Source of the DNA: Flavobacterium sp. 1355 | GTDB taxonomy: Bacteria > Bacteroidota > Bacteroidia > Flavobacteriales > Flavobacteriaceae | Direction of reading: 5' to 3' | DNA length: 64,000 bases | NCBI RefSeq assembly: GCF_017833415.1 | Contig: NZ_JAFICC010000008.1 | Span: 186,001 to 250,000 of the forward strand | Shown here: positions 17,078 through 24,559 of the stretch, one piece after another | How positions within the stretch are numbered: position 1 is the first letter of the stretch | Layout of the letters: every line of letters begins with the position of its first letter | Notes under the pieces: generated by a model | What the model was told of the DNA's origin: nothing | Seen by the model: the letters and a program-made list of their open reading frames with translations, nothing else | Databases searched by the model: none | Program-made: the position numbers and the translations under genes

Positions 17078-18259
17078 TTAAAGAACTTCGTAAATCCCCG
17101 CAGAACCTTGCCCTGTACCCACACACATCGAAACAATTCCGTATTTACTACCTCTGCGTTTCATCTCATCGAATAACTGAACAGAAAGTTTAGCACCTGT
17201 ACATCCCAGTGGGTGACCTAACGCGATTGCTCCACCGTTTACGTTTACGATATCCGGGTTTAAACCTAGTTCGCGAATTACAGCCAGAGACTGAGAAGCA
17301 AAAGCCTCGTTTAATTCAACTAAGTCAATATCTTTTAATTCTAAACCAGCTTGTTTCAATGCTTTCGGAATTGCTTTTACAGGACCAATACCCATAATTC
17401 TTGGCTCAACACCAGATGAAGCAAAATTTACTAATCTGGCAATTGGCTCAAGATTCAATTCTTTAACCATGTCCTCACTCATGATTAAAACAAAAGCAGC
17501 ACCATCACTCATTTGTGATGAGTTACCTGCTGTAACGCTTCCGTCTGCGGCAAAAACCGGTTTTAAACCTGCTAAAGCTGCAACAGACGTTCCGGCACGT
17601 GGACCTTCGTCTTGTTTTACAACGTATGATTTCGTTTCTTTTTTTCCATTTTCATTGATGAAAGTCTGCTCAACAGTAATCGGAACGATTTGTTTGTCGA
17701 ATTTCCCTTCAGCCTGAGCTTTCAAAGCTTTCATATGAGAGTTGTAAGCAAACTCATCCTGATCTTCTCTGGAGATTTTGTATTGATTCGCAACCGCTTC
17801 AGCAGTTAAACCCATTCCCCAATAATAATCTTCGTGACCCGCAGCCGCAACTTTGTAATCCGGAGTTGGTTTGTAACCTCCCATCGGAATAAAACTCATA
17901 CTTTCTGCACCACCGGCAATGATACAATCTGCCATTCCAGACTGGATTTTTGCAGTTGCCATTCCGATAGTTTCTAATCCAGATGCGCAATAACGGTTTA
18001 CTGTAACTCCGGGAACATCTTCTACTTTCAATCCCATTAAAGAGATCAAACGTCCAACATTAAGTCCTTGTTCTGCTTCCGGCATGGCATTTCCTACCAT
18101 AACGTCATCGATACGTTTTTTGTCGAAATCAGGGAGTTCATCCATCATAAACTGAATGGTTTCTGCTGCTAATTCGTCAGGTCTTTTAAATCTAAAAACC
18201 CCTTTTGGTGCTTTTCCAACTGCGGTTCTATATGCTTTTACTATATATGCTGTTTTCAT
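17078..18259 (-). CDS. fadA: Acetyl-CoA C-acyltransferase (3-ketoacyl-CoA thiolase)
   Basis: 393 residues, thiolase family. Acyl-enzyme Cys in VTVNRYCASGLETIG (near residue 90), NEAFASQ with the His/Asn region, GGAIALGHPLGCTGA, and the second catalytic Cys in CVGTGQGSAGIYE. It cleaves 3-ketoacyl-CoA to acetyl-CoA and a shortened acyl-CoA, the last beta-oxidation step. Same order as Bacillus fadNAE. Upstream gap to fadN is occupied by a Y1 transposase insertion. Confidence 0.95.
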   Translation of the reverse strand: MKTAYIVKAYRTAVGKAPKGVFRFKRPDELAAETIQFMMDELPDFDKKRIDDVMVGNAMPEAEQGLNVGRLISLMGLKVEDVPGVTVNRYCASGLETIGMATAKIQSGMADCIIAGGAESMSFIPMGGYKPTPDYKVAAAGHEDYYWGMGLTAEAVANQYKISREDQDEFAYNSHMKALKAQAEGKFDKQIVPITVEQTFINENGKKETKSYVVKQDEGPRAGTSVAALAGLKPVFAADGSVTAGNSSQMSDGAAFVLIMSEDMVKELNLEPIARLVNFASSGVEPRIMGIGPVKAIPKALKQAGLELKDIDLVELNEAFASQSLAVIRELGLNPDIVNVNGGAIALGHPLGCTGAKLSVQLFDEMKRRGSKYGIVSMCVGTGQGSAGIYEVL

Positions 18260-18283
18260 AATTCTTAATTGTTTTTGATATTT

Positions 18284-18482
18284 TATAGGTCGCTCCCCAA
18301 GGAGCTAATTGCCATTTAAATTATATTTTCTAAAAACAGTTGACCTCTTAGATATTAAATACATACACCTTTTTATTTCTGCTAATCAGTCTCGTGCCTC
18401 GTAGAGGCATACTGTTTGTAGCATTAATTAAGGGCTATGTTAATAAGCTCTGTAGGAGCGACCTGTTTTTGCAACCTGTTTG
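18284..18482. repeat. REP hairpin cluster downstream of the Y1 transposase
   Basis: Compact hairpins with an AACAGGT-like lead. Plus orientation: GGTCGCTCCCCAAGGAGC (about 18288-18305) and a degenerate AACAGTTGACCTCTTAGA (18335-18352). Minus orientation: the reverse of AACAGTATGCCTCTACGAGG (about 18395-18416), of AACAGGTCGCTCCTACAGAG (about 18447-18468), and a half copy at 18470-18481. Together with the copies at 18955-19027 they flank the transposase gene. Confidence 0.8.
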
Positions 18483-18944
18483 TTATTCAACCCAATCAAA
18501 CAAATATTTCTCTTCATATTCAATTTCAAATTTTTCTAAAAATGAAAGATATTCTTCCTTAAACGTTTGTTTTTTATGGTTTTCTTCCTGATTTAAAATG
18601 TATTTAATCACATTGTCCAAATGACTTTTAGAATAAGAAAAAGCTCCATATCCTTCTTGCCAATTAAATTTTCCGTTAATCCATTTATTATCATTAATAA
18701 ATTTCGAAGAACCTGCTTTAATATCTCTTACCAAATCTGATATTGAAAGGTTTGGTTTCATTCCAATCAAAATATGAACGTGGTCTGGCATTGCGAAAAT
18801 GGATAATAATTTTTGTCCTCTATTTGAAATAATACCTGTAATAAATTTGTGCAATTCTTCACGGTTTTCTTTTTTAATCAAATTTTCTCTGCCTTTTACA
18901 GCAAAAACAATTTGAATGTAAATTTGTGAATATGTATTTGCCAT
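18483..18944 (-). CDS. REP-associated Y1 (IS200-like) transposase, RAYT
   Basis: 153 residues, Y1 HUH transposase fold. The HUH motif is seen as MPDHVHILIGM (His-x-His) near residues 52-62, with the catalytic Tyr expected in the helix SKSHLDNVIKYILNQEENH (Tyr in IKYI). Known: RAYTs are single-copy, non-IS relatives of IS200/IS605 transposases that move REP hairpins. Short REP hairpins with matching lead sequence flank it on both sides. It sits between fadN and fadA in the same orientation, so it may be transcribed with the operon. Confidence 0.9.
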   Translation of the reverse strand: MANTYSQIYIQIVFAVKGRENLIKKENREELHKFITGIISNRGQKLLSIFAMPDHVHILIGMKPNLSISDLVRDIKAGSSKFINDNKWINGKFNWQEGYGAFSYSKSHLDNVIKYILNQEENHKKQTFKEEYLSFLEKFEIEYEEKYLFDWVE

Positions 18945-18954
18945 AATTCGTTTT

Positions 18955-19027
18955 AAACAGGTCGCTCCTCCGGAGCTAAATCAAAAATCATTTCGTTTTT
19001 CTACAAACAGGTTGCCTCTCCGAGGCT
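18955..19027. repeat. REP hairpins upstream of the Y1 transposase
   Basis: Two plus-oriented copies: AACAGGTCGCTCCTCCGGAG (about 18956-18975, stem GCTCC/GGAGC) and AACAGGTTGCCTCTCCGAGG (about 19007-19026, stem GCCTC/GAGGC). The two stem types alternate on both sides of the gene. Confidence 0.85.
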
Positions 19028-19028
19028 T

Positions 19029-21419
19029 TTAATTTCTTAATGGCTTACCTTTGGTAAGCATATATTGAATTCTTTCCAACGTTTTTCTTTCTGTACAAAG
19101 AGATAAAAACGCCTCTCTTTCGATATCTAATAAATATTGTTCAGATACTAAAGTTGCTTCAGATAAATCACCTCCGGCCATTACGTACGCCAGTTTGTTA
19201 GCGATTTTTTTATCGTGCTCAGAAATGTATTTTCCAGCTTCCATTTGGTCAGTTCCAACTAAGAACATTCCAAGTGCTTGTTTACCCAAAACCTTAACAT
19301 CCGTTCTTCTTATAGGTTGTGTATAACCCGCTTCTGCCATTAACAGTGCATGTTTTTTAGCTTCGGCAATCTGACGGTCTTTGTTTACCACGATAATATC
19401 TTTACCATGTTGAAGAAGTCCGGTATCAAAAGCTTCATAACCAGAAGTAGAAACTTTAGCCATAGCTATAGTCAGGAAATATTCTTGGAGAACATTCAAT
19501 TCCACATCATTTTTGCGGAATAAATCAGACGCTCTCAAAGCCATTTCTTTAGATCCACCACCGCCTGGAAGTACACCAACACCAAATTCAACCAATCCCA
19601 TATAAGTTTCTGCCGCAGCAACAACTTTATCAGCGTGTAAACTCATTTCGCATCCACCGCCAAAAGTCATTCCGTGAGGCGCTACTACAACTGGAATTGA
19701 AGAGTAACGAACGCGCATCATCGTGTCCTGAAACAATTTGATTGCCATATTCAATTCGTCATATTCCTGCTCAACTGCCATCATGAAAATCATTCCGATA
19801 TTGGCCCCAACAGAGAAATTCGCTGCCTGATTACCAATAACTAAACCTTGATATTCTTTTTCAGATAAGTCGATTGCCTTATTGATAGCTTGTAAAACAT
19901 CGCCACCAATTGTATTCATTTTTGATTGGAATTCTAAGTTCAAGATTCCATCTCCTAAGTCTTGAATAATTGCTCCACTATTGCTCCAAACTTTTTTGCT
20001 TTCGCGAATATTGTTCAGAATAATAAAGGAATCTTGTCCAGGGACTTTTACCTGAGATTTTGTAGGGATATTGTAGAAATAAGTCGCTCCCTCTTTTACA
20101 GAGTAGAAACTTTCGCTTCCCGAAGCCAACATTTCAGTAACCCATGCAGCTGGCTCCAAACCTTCAGCTTTCATGATTTCGATTCCTTTGGCAACACCAA
20201 TAGCATCCCAGATTTCGAATGGACCATTTTCCCATCCAAAACCAGCTTTCATGGCATCATCAATTTTATATAACTCGTCTGAAATTTCAGGAATTCTGTT
20301 TGACACATAAGCAAACATTCCTGCGAAACTCTTACGGTAAAATTCACCCGCTTTGTCTGTTCCTTTTACTAAAACTTTAAAACGATTGATTGGTTTATCA
20401 ATAGTTTTTGTTAATTCTAGCGTAGCAAAATTTGCTTTTTTAGCAGCACGATATTCTAATGTATCTAAGTCTAAAGAAAGAATATCTTTATCTACTTTTT
20501 TGTAAAAACCTTGTCCGGTTTTGCTTCCGAACCATTTATTTTCCATCATTTTATTGACGAAATCAGGAAGTTTAAACAATTCGTGTTGTTCGTCGTTTGG
20601 GCAGTTTTCGTAAATACCGTTGGCAACGTGTACCAAAGTATCCAGACCAACAACGTCAACCGTACGGAAGGTAGCCGATTTTGGACGGCCAATTACCGGA
20701 CCAGTCAATTTATCAACTTCTTCAATCGTTAATCCCATTTCTTTTACCAAATGGAATAAACTCTGAATTCCGTAAATACCAATTCTGTTTCCGATAAATG
20801 CCGGAGTATCTTTAGCAACAACCGAAGTTTTTCCTAAAAATTTAGATCCGTATTCGTTTAAGAAATCCAATACTTCTGTAGAAGTTTTTGGACCAGGAAT
20901 AATTTCAAATAATTTTAAGTAACGCGCAGGGTTAAAAAAGTGAGTTCCGCAGAAGTGTTGTTGAAAATCCTCGCTTCTTCCTTCACTCATAAAATGAATT
21001 GGAATACCAGAAGTGTTTGAAGTAACCAATGTTCCCGGTGTGCGGAATTTCTCGATTTGCTCAAAAACCAGTTTTTTGATATCCAAACGCTCCACAACAA
21101 CCTCAATAATCCAGTCTACATTGGCAATTTTTGCCATATCATCGGTCGTATTTCCAGTCGTAATTCGATTTGCAAATTTCTGACTGTAAATAGGAGAGGG
21201 CTTCGATTTTAATGAATTCGCCAGGTGCTCGTTTACCACTCGGTTGCGAACAGCTTTACTTTCAAGCGTTAATCCTTTTTTAGCTTCAGCTTCTGTCAAC
21301 TCGCGGGGTACGATGTCAAGCAGTAAAACTTCAACACCAATGTTGGCAAAATGGCAAGCTATTCCTGAACCCATAATTCCGGATCCAATTACAGCGACTT
21401 TTTTAATTGTGCGTTTCAT
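19029..21419 (-). CDS. fadN: 3-hydroxyacyl-CoA dehydrogenase / enoyl-CoA hydratase (FadN-like)
   Basis: 796 residues with dehydrogenase first: NAD-binding Rossmann motif VIGSGIMGSGIACHFANIG (12-28), SNTSGIPIH and HFFNPARYLKLFEIIPG with the catalytic His, then C-terminal dehydrogenase repeats, then a crotonase-like domain from about 450 (SVGANIG, GGGCEMSLHADKVVAA). This order matches Bacillus FadN (789 residues) rather than E. coli FadB. It carries out hydration and NAD-dependent oxidation in beta-oxidation. 48 bp after marR, so co-transcribed. Confidence 0.93.
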   Translation of the reverse strand: MKRTIKKVAVIGSGIMGSGIACHFANIGVEVLLLDIVPRELTEAEAKKGLTLESKAVRNRVVNEHLANSLKSKPSPIYSQKFANRITTGNTTDDMAKIANVDWIIEVVVERLDIKKLVFEQIEKFRTPGTLVTSNTSGIPIHFMSEGRSEDFQQHFCGTHFFNPARYLKLFEIIPGPKTSTEVLDFLNEYGSKFLGKTSVVAKDTPAFIGNRIGIYGIQSLFHLVKEMGLTIEEVDKLTGPVIGRPKSATFRTVDVVGLDTLVHVANGIYENCPNDEQHELFKLPDFVNKMMENKWFGSKTGQGFYKKVDKDILSLDLDTLEYRAAKKANFATLELTKTIDKPINRFKVLVKGTDKAGEFYRKSFAGMFAYVSNRIPEISDELYKIDDAMKAGFGWENGPFEIWDAIGVAKGIEIMKAEGLEPAAWVTEMLASGSESFYSVKEGATYFYNIPTKSQVKVPGQDSFIILNNIRESKKVWSNSGAIIQDLGDGILNLEFQSKMNTIGGDVLQAINKAIDLSEKEYQGLVIGNQAANFSVGANIGMIFMMAVEQEYDELNMAIKLFQDTMMRVRYSSIPVVVAPHGMTFGGGCEMSLHADKVVAAAETYMGLVEFGVGVLPGGGGSKEMALRASDLFRKNDVELNVLQEYFLTIAMAKVSTSGYEAFDTGLLQHGKDIIVVNKDRQIAEAKKHALLMAEAGYTQPIRRTDVKVLGKQALGMFLVGTDQMEAGKYISEHDKKIANKLAYVMAGGDLSEATLVSEQYLLDIEREAFLSLCTERKTLERIQYMLTKGKPLRN

Positions 21420-21467
21420 ATTTGATACTATTTGTTTTTATTTTTATGGAAATGATCTTTATTAAGA

Positions 21468-21926
21468 TTATTCATTTTCCAACTTCTCAGTTTGATTAAA
21501 TATATTTTTGTCCTGAATTAATTCATTTATGATTTCAGAAACTTCGATAAAATGTTTCAGTTTTTCGTCTGAGACATGTTTTCTAACCGTTTCATTAAAT
21601 TTCAGAACCGTATTTTTAGATAAATCTCTTTTTTCTTTTCCAAAATCGGTCAGGTAAATTAAAACACCGCGACCGTCACTTGGGTTTTTTTTGCGAACGA
21701 TTAAACCTTTTTCTTCCATAGATTTCAATGTCCTCGTTAAGCTGGTTGCTTCCATGCCCATTCTCGGGCCCAAAGCGGTTGACGGAGTTCCTTCTTCCTT
21801 ATCCATACTTAAAAGAGCAAATCCCGTCGCCATGGTAGCATCGTATTTAGCAGCTTCTTCATTATACATTCTTGAAACAGCCTGCCATGTAGCTCTCAAA
21901 ATATAATCTATTGTTTTGTCTTTCAT
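21468..21926 (-). CDS. MarR-family regulator of the fad operon
   Basis: 152 residues: winged HTH with the MarR recognition region MGMEATSLTRTLKSMEEKGLIVRKKNPSDGRGVLIYLT, preceded by a dimerisation helix. First gene of the fadN-fadA-fadE transcription unit, so it likely represses fatty-acid degradation and is relieved by acyl-CoA, by analogy with FadR roles elsewhere. A 36-bp palindrome 27 bp upstream of its start is the probable operator. Confidence 0.88.
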   Translation of the reverse strand: MKDKTIDYILRATWQAVSRMYNEEAAKYDATMATGFALLSMDKEEGTPSTALGPRMGMEATSLTRTLKSMEEKGLIVRKKNPSDGRGVLIYLTDFGKEKRDLSKNTVLKFNETVRKHVSDEKLKHFIEVSEIINELIQDKNIFNQTEKLENE

Positions 21927-21952
21927 AGGTAACTATATCGATTTCAAATATA

Positions 21953-21988
21953 ATTAAAAAATACTATGCATGCATATAATTTTTTAAT
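21953..21988. promoter_or_regulatory. 36-bp palindromic operator candidate upstream of marR-fadN
   Basis: ATTAAAAAAT (21953-21962) mirrors ATTTTTTAAT (21979-21988) around the perfect 12-bp palindrome TATGCATGCATA (21965-21976); only the dinucleotides at 21963-64 and 21977-78 break the symmetry. The size and position fit an autoregulatory MarR site. Confidence 0.6.
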
Positions 21989-22148
21989 AATTTTTAGGTT
22001 AATAAAAAAAATCCCCTGATTTGGAGTGTTTTGTGGCTTTATTTGAATTGAAATATACTATTCTTTTTTTGGATTTTAACATTTAGGATATTGTAAAAAT
22101 CGTTTTTTAGTTATTATTTCCTCTTAAATTCTGTATTATGCAAAAAAA

Positions 22149-23186
22149 TCATGTATTTAATTCAGCTTCATTTTCTGTTTCATAACGTAATACGGCTCTT
22201 TGGAGTATCTTTTTCATACGGTTTCTTAGATTTTCAGGTCTTAGAATTTCTATGCAATCTCCAAATCCCAATAAAAGACGCTCCATCTCATAATTCGGAA
22301 TAACAAACAAATGAATAATAATGCTCTTGTCTTCATTTTCTTTAATCAATCGCTGAGAGGAGTGCAAAGGCTTCGTGAGTACATAAGGAGCGTTTGCAGC
22401 ATCAATCCAAAGTTCGATTCGTCTTGCTTTCAAACCGGCATTAACCGTAACACCAATGATATCTTTATAATAAGTTTCGGCATCAAAATCTTCGTCTAAA
22501 TACTGAAGATTAAAATCATAATCAATAGCAATAATTCTGTCGAGAGCCAAATTGGTAATAGGTTGCGAGCTTTTTGTTTTACCAATTAAGAACCAGCGGT
22601 TATTAAATTCCTTTAAAATTAAAGGGTGAAAATGAAATTTAGTTTCTTCTCTTGATTTAAATGATTTATAAGTAATTACCAAAACCACTTTCTTAATAAT
22701 TGCCTGATATATTTCATCTAAATAATGCAATCCTTTCAGGTTTTCATTTTTATCTAGATGAATTACGGGATTTGTATGCGATTTTTCAGAGTAGATTTTA
22801 TCTTCCAGACGCTGTAAAATATCCGATACATCACTAAACAAAGAAAAATCCTTAAACTGTTTCAGCATCGAAACCGTTTCTGTCAAAACATTCATATCGT
22901 TCTCCGTCAGCGGAATATCGGTTATCGTAAATTCCTCGTCTTCATATTTATAATACTTCTTATCATAAACGACAATGGGTGCGTTGTAACCTAGTTTTTC
23001 GCTCCGCATCAACTGAATATCCATTTGAATTGTTCGTTTGCTAATAGGGTTCTCACGACCTTCGTATTCAAACAAAGCTTCAGAACAGCATTCGATCAAA
23101 TCTTCCAGAGTCCATTTTCTATATCGATTCTGCAGACATTTATCTATCGTTTTATAGCGAATTAAAGCGTTTTTATTTTGTGACAT
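22149..23186 (-). CDS. WYL-domain transcriptional regulator
   Basis: 345 residues from the ATG at 23186 (MSQNKNALIRYKTIDKCL); an in-frame ATG 20 codons earlier gives an unlikely N terminus. N-terminal helical HTH part (about 1-80, KRTIQMDIQLMR), then a WYL-type ligand domain (about 150-330: LVITYKSFKS, FHPLILKEFNNRWFLIGKT, LALDRI). Known: WYL regulators sense nucleic acids or nucleotides and often control defence or RNA-repair systems. Next to the HD, tRNA-like array and rtcB genes, so it is the candidate regulator of that cluster. Confidence 0.9.
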   Translation of the reverse strand: MSQNKNALIRYKTIDKCLQNRYRKWTLEDLIECCSEALFEYEGRENPISKRTIQMDIQLMRSEKLGYNAPIVVYDKKYYKYEDEEFTITDIPLTENDMNVLTETVSMLKQFKDFSLFSDVSDILQRLEDKIYSEKSHTNPVIHLDKNENLKGLHYLDEIYQAIIKKVVLVITYKSFKSREETKFHFHPLILKEFNNRWFLIGKTKSSQPITNLALDRIIAIDYDFNLQYLDEDFDAETYYKDIIGVTVNAGLKARRIELWIDAANAPYVLTKPLHSSQRLIKENEDKSIIIHLFVIPNYEMERLLLGFGDCIEILRPENLRNRMKKILQRAVLRYETENEAELNT

Positions 23187-23279
23187 AATTTCTTGGTTTT
23201 TTTGCCATGAAGGCGGTAAGACACTAAGTTTTTTATTTAATGCCACAGATTATAAGATTAGAAAGATTTTTACCCATTT

Positions 23280-23380
23280 TTGTCATCCTGAGGAACGAAG
23301 GATCACACCAGAAGCTCCGCACAGAAATCGCCAATCTTTGTCGAGTTCCTTGTGTGATCCTTCGTTCCTCAGGATGACAA
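23280..23380. repeat. Long palindromic intergenic repeat, family B copy 1
   Basis: Perfect 29-bp arms (23280-23308, 23352-23380; TTGTCATCCTGAGGAACGAA and onward) around a loop that contains GCCAATCTTTGTCGAG, the core shared with other copies. Between the WYL and HD genes. Confidence 0.9.
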
Positions 23381-23390
23381 ACTGGGACTT

Positions 23391-24005
23391 TTACCCTAGT
23401 AGCAAAATTTCTTTTTTAATATTAACCCGTGCCTTCTCTTCATACAATTTCCTGAATTCTTCCGTTTGAAAAATAAATTCATTATCCAGAAAATGTTTCA
23501 ACGCTTTTGCGCGACCGGGTTTGTAGAGAAAATCAGGATAAATGCGATATTCTTTTCGAATCTGTTCAAAATAGATTTTATAGTCGTCCCAATCTCTGGC
23601 CAGGACTTTCAAATCAAAATCGATCAGCCAGTTAATGTCTTCAATTTCATTGTGCTGATGTAATTGCGTGGCACAAATCATATCAAAAACTAATTGCGAG
23701 TTGAGGTTGGTCTCTTTCGGAAGAATCTTCACGGCATATTCAGCACTTTTGAGTTCATTATCTTTTTTACTGCTTTTATAAACGTAATCGTGATAAAAAA
23801 TAGAAAATAATACTTCATTAGGAAATTGAAGTTTATCAAGATAGATTTCAAAACATTCTACCATATCTTTTATATGTGTCAGATTGTGGTAATGTCTTGA
23901 TTTGGTGGAATATGTGGTTTCTAAATCCAGCCAATTTCGTTCGATTTCATTTTCGTCAAAACCAATAGGGGCAAGTAGTCCAGAGAATTTTTGCTTTAGA
24001 TTCAT
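23391..24005 (-). CDS. HD-domain phosphohydrolase-like protein
   Basis: 204 residues. Histidine/aspartate metal motifs: RHYHNLTHI near residue 37 and the HD doublet in FSIFYHDYVY near 70, plus CATQLHQHNE and DFDLKVLA, the pattern of predicted metal-dependent HD phosphohydrolases of about 200 residues. Substrate unknown; HD enzymes often act on nucleotides or RNA ends. Transcribed away from the tRNA-like array; its strong promoter overlaps the palindrome at 24038-24060, which also occurs before rtcB, so co-regulation with the RNA-repair genes is likely. Confidence 0.82.
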   Translation of the reverse strand: MNLKQKFSGLLAPIGFDENEIERNWLDLETTYSTKSRHYHNLTHIKDMVECFEIYLDKLQFPNEVLFSIFYHDYVYKSSKKDNELKSAEYAVKILPKETNLNSQLVFDMICATQLHQHNEIEDINWLIDFDLKVLARDWDDYKIYFEQIRKEYRIYPDFLYKPGRAKALKHFLDNEFIFQTEEFRKLYEEKARVNIKKEILLLG

Positions 24006-24016
24006 CCTTTTTTACT

Positions 24017-24047
24017 CAAATATAAAATTCTTTTTTTACTGCGCAAA
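24017..24047 (-). promoter_or_regulatory. Promoter of the HD-domain gene
   Basis: On the minus strand: TTTG (24047 to 24044), 19 bp, TATATTTG (24024 to 24017), an excellent -33/-7 pair 12 bp above the start codon. The -33 element lies inside the palindrome 24038-24060, so a bound regulator would block it. Confidence 0.65.
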
Positions 24048-24060
24048 ATAATTGCGCAGT
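24038..24060. promoter_or_regulatory. Palindromic operator candidate, copy 1 (shared with rtcB)
   Basis: 9-bp arms ACTGCGCAA (24038-24046) and TTGCGCAGT (24052-24060) around AATAA. A near-copy, ACGCAAAATAACTGCGCAGT, lies at 26975-26994 before rtcB. Its position over the -33 box of the HD gene and in front of the tRNA-like array suggests a repressor or activator site for both directions. Confidence 0.6.
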
Positions 24061-24125
24061 AGTTCTGAAATCTTTGCTCAGGAAATAAAAACAAACGTTC
24101 ATAAATAAAAAAATTGGGTTAGAAA

Positions 24126-24145
24126 GGTTAAGTTTGAGTTACTTC
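24126..24145 (+). repeat. Array motif copy 1 (GGTYAA-N8-TACTTC)
   Basis: GGTTAAGTTTGAGTTACTTC. First of five related 20-mers upstream of the 746-residue gene. The variable octamer GTTTGAGT has no complementary partner nearby, so this copy may be degenerate or paired at distance. Confidence 0.7.
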
Positions 24146-24200
24146 GAAAACACTTTCCAATGTACACACTTACACCATTACCTTTTTATTCAATTTACAT

Positions 24201-24318
24201 GAAGCAGTAGCTCAGCGGTAGAGCAGGTAGTTTTGAAATTATCCATAAAAGGTCAATCTAAACTTACTTCGTACACTTTTAATGTCCGGGTCGTGGGTTC
24301 GAATCCCATCTGCTTCAC
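24201..24318 (+). ncRNA. tRNA-like element with a long insertion in the anticodon/variable region
   Basis: A 7-bp acceptor stem (GAAGCAG at 24201-24207 with CTGCTTC at 24310-24316), a canonical D-arm (GCTC-AGCGGTA-GAGC) and a canonical T-arm (GTGGG-TTCGAAT-CCCAT) are present. Between D-arm and T-arm, however, lie about 68 nt instead of about 23. They fold locally as a hairpin (24226-24232 with 24237-24243) and a second stem (24244-24251 with 24276-24284) that encloses array motif copy 2. No normal 7-nt anticodon loop forms. It could be a tRNA decoy, a Y-RNA-like molecule, an intron-bearing tRNA or a disrupted tRNA gene. Directly upstream of the RNA-repair genes. Confidence 0.65.
24251..24270 (+). 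repeat. Array motif copy 2, inside the tRNA-like element
   Basis: GGTCAATCTAAACTTACTTC. The octamer TCTAAACT has no downstream complement; a 7/8 match (AGTTTTGA) lies upstream at 24229-24236 within the tRNA-like element. Confidence 0.7.
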
Positions 24319-24325
24319 TATTAAT

Positions 24326-24387
24326 GGTCAATTAAAACTTACTTCAGAACACGGCTAATTTCGGTTCGAATCCGAACATAGTTTTAA
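24326..24387 (+). ncRNA. Array element 3: motif plus T-arm-containing hairpin
   Basis: Motif GGTCAATTAAAACTTACTTC at 24326-24345. Its octamer TTAAAACT (24332-24339) pairs perfectly with AGTTTTAA (24380-24387). The closed region contains a perfect tRNA-like T-arm, TTCGG-TTCGAAT-CCGAA (24360-24376). The result looks like an 8-bp acceptor-like stem capped by a T-arm. Confidence 0.65.
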
Positions 24388-24408
24388 AATCATCATTAAT
24401 AAAATGAG

Positions 24409-24463
24409 GGTCAAGATTAACTTACTTCTCGGCGGAAGCGCCACCAGATAAACTTAGTTAATC
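24409..24463 (+). ncRNA. Array element 4: motif plus GGCG-GAAG-CGCC hairpin
   Basis: Motif GGTCAAGATTAACTTACTTC at 24409-24428. Octamer GATTAACT (24415-24422) pairs perfectly with AGTTAATC (24456-24463). Inside is a 4-bp tetraloop hairpin GGCG-GAAG-CGCC (24431-24442). Confidence 0.65.
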
Positions 24464-24481
24464 CATTACACTCAAATTTCA

Positions 24482-24530
24482 GGTCAAGTGTTTCTTACTT
24501 CAAAATCTTTTAGGTAGAAATCAGAAACAC
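24482..24530 (+). ncRNA. Array element 5: motif plus closing stem
   Basis: Motif GGTCAAGTGTTTCTTACTTC at 24482-24501. Octamer GTGTTTCT (24488-24495) pairs perfectly with AGAAACAC (24523-24530). No strong inner hairpin. It ends 29 bp before the start codon of the 746-residue gene, so the array may be its 5' leader. Confidence 0.65.
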
Positions 24531-24559
24531 GATTATCTAAATTTTAAAAATTAAAAAAA

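Noticed and set aside
24201..24318. Ordinary functional tRNA gene
   Set aside because: No 5-bp anticodon stem with a 7-nt loop can be formed, and about 45 extra nucleotides lie between the D and T arms.
24126..24530. Integron attC sites or hammerhead-type ribozymes
   Set aside because: No integrase or GTTRRRY core sites, and the hammerhead core CUGAUGA...GAAA is absent; the paired octamers alone do not fit either.
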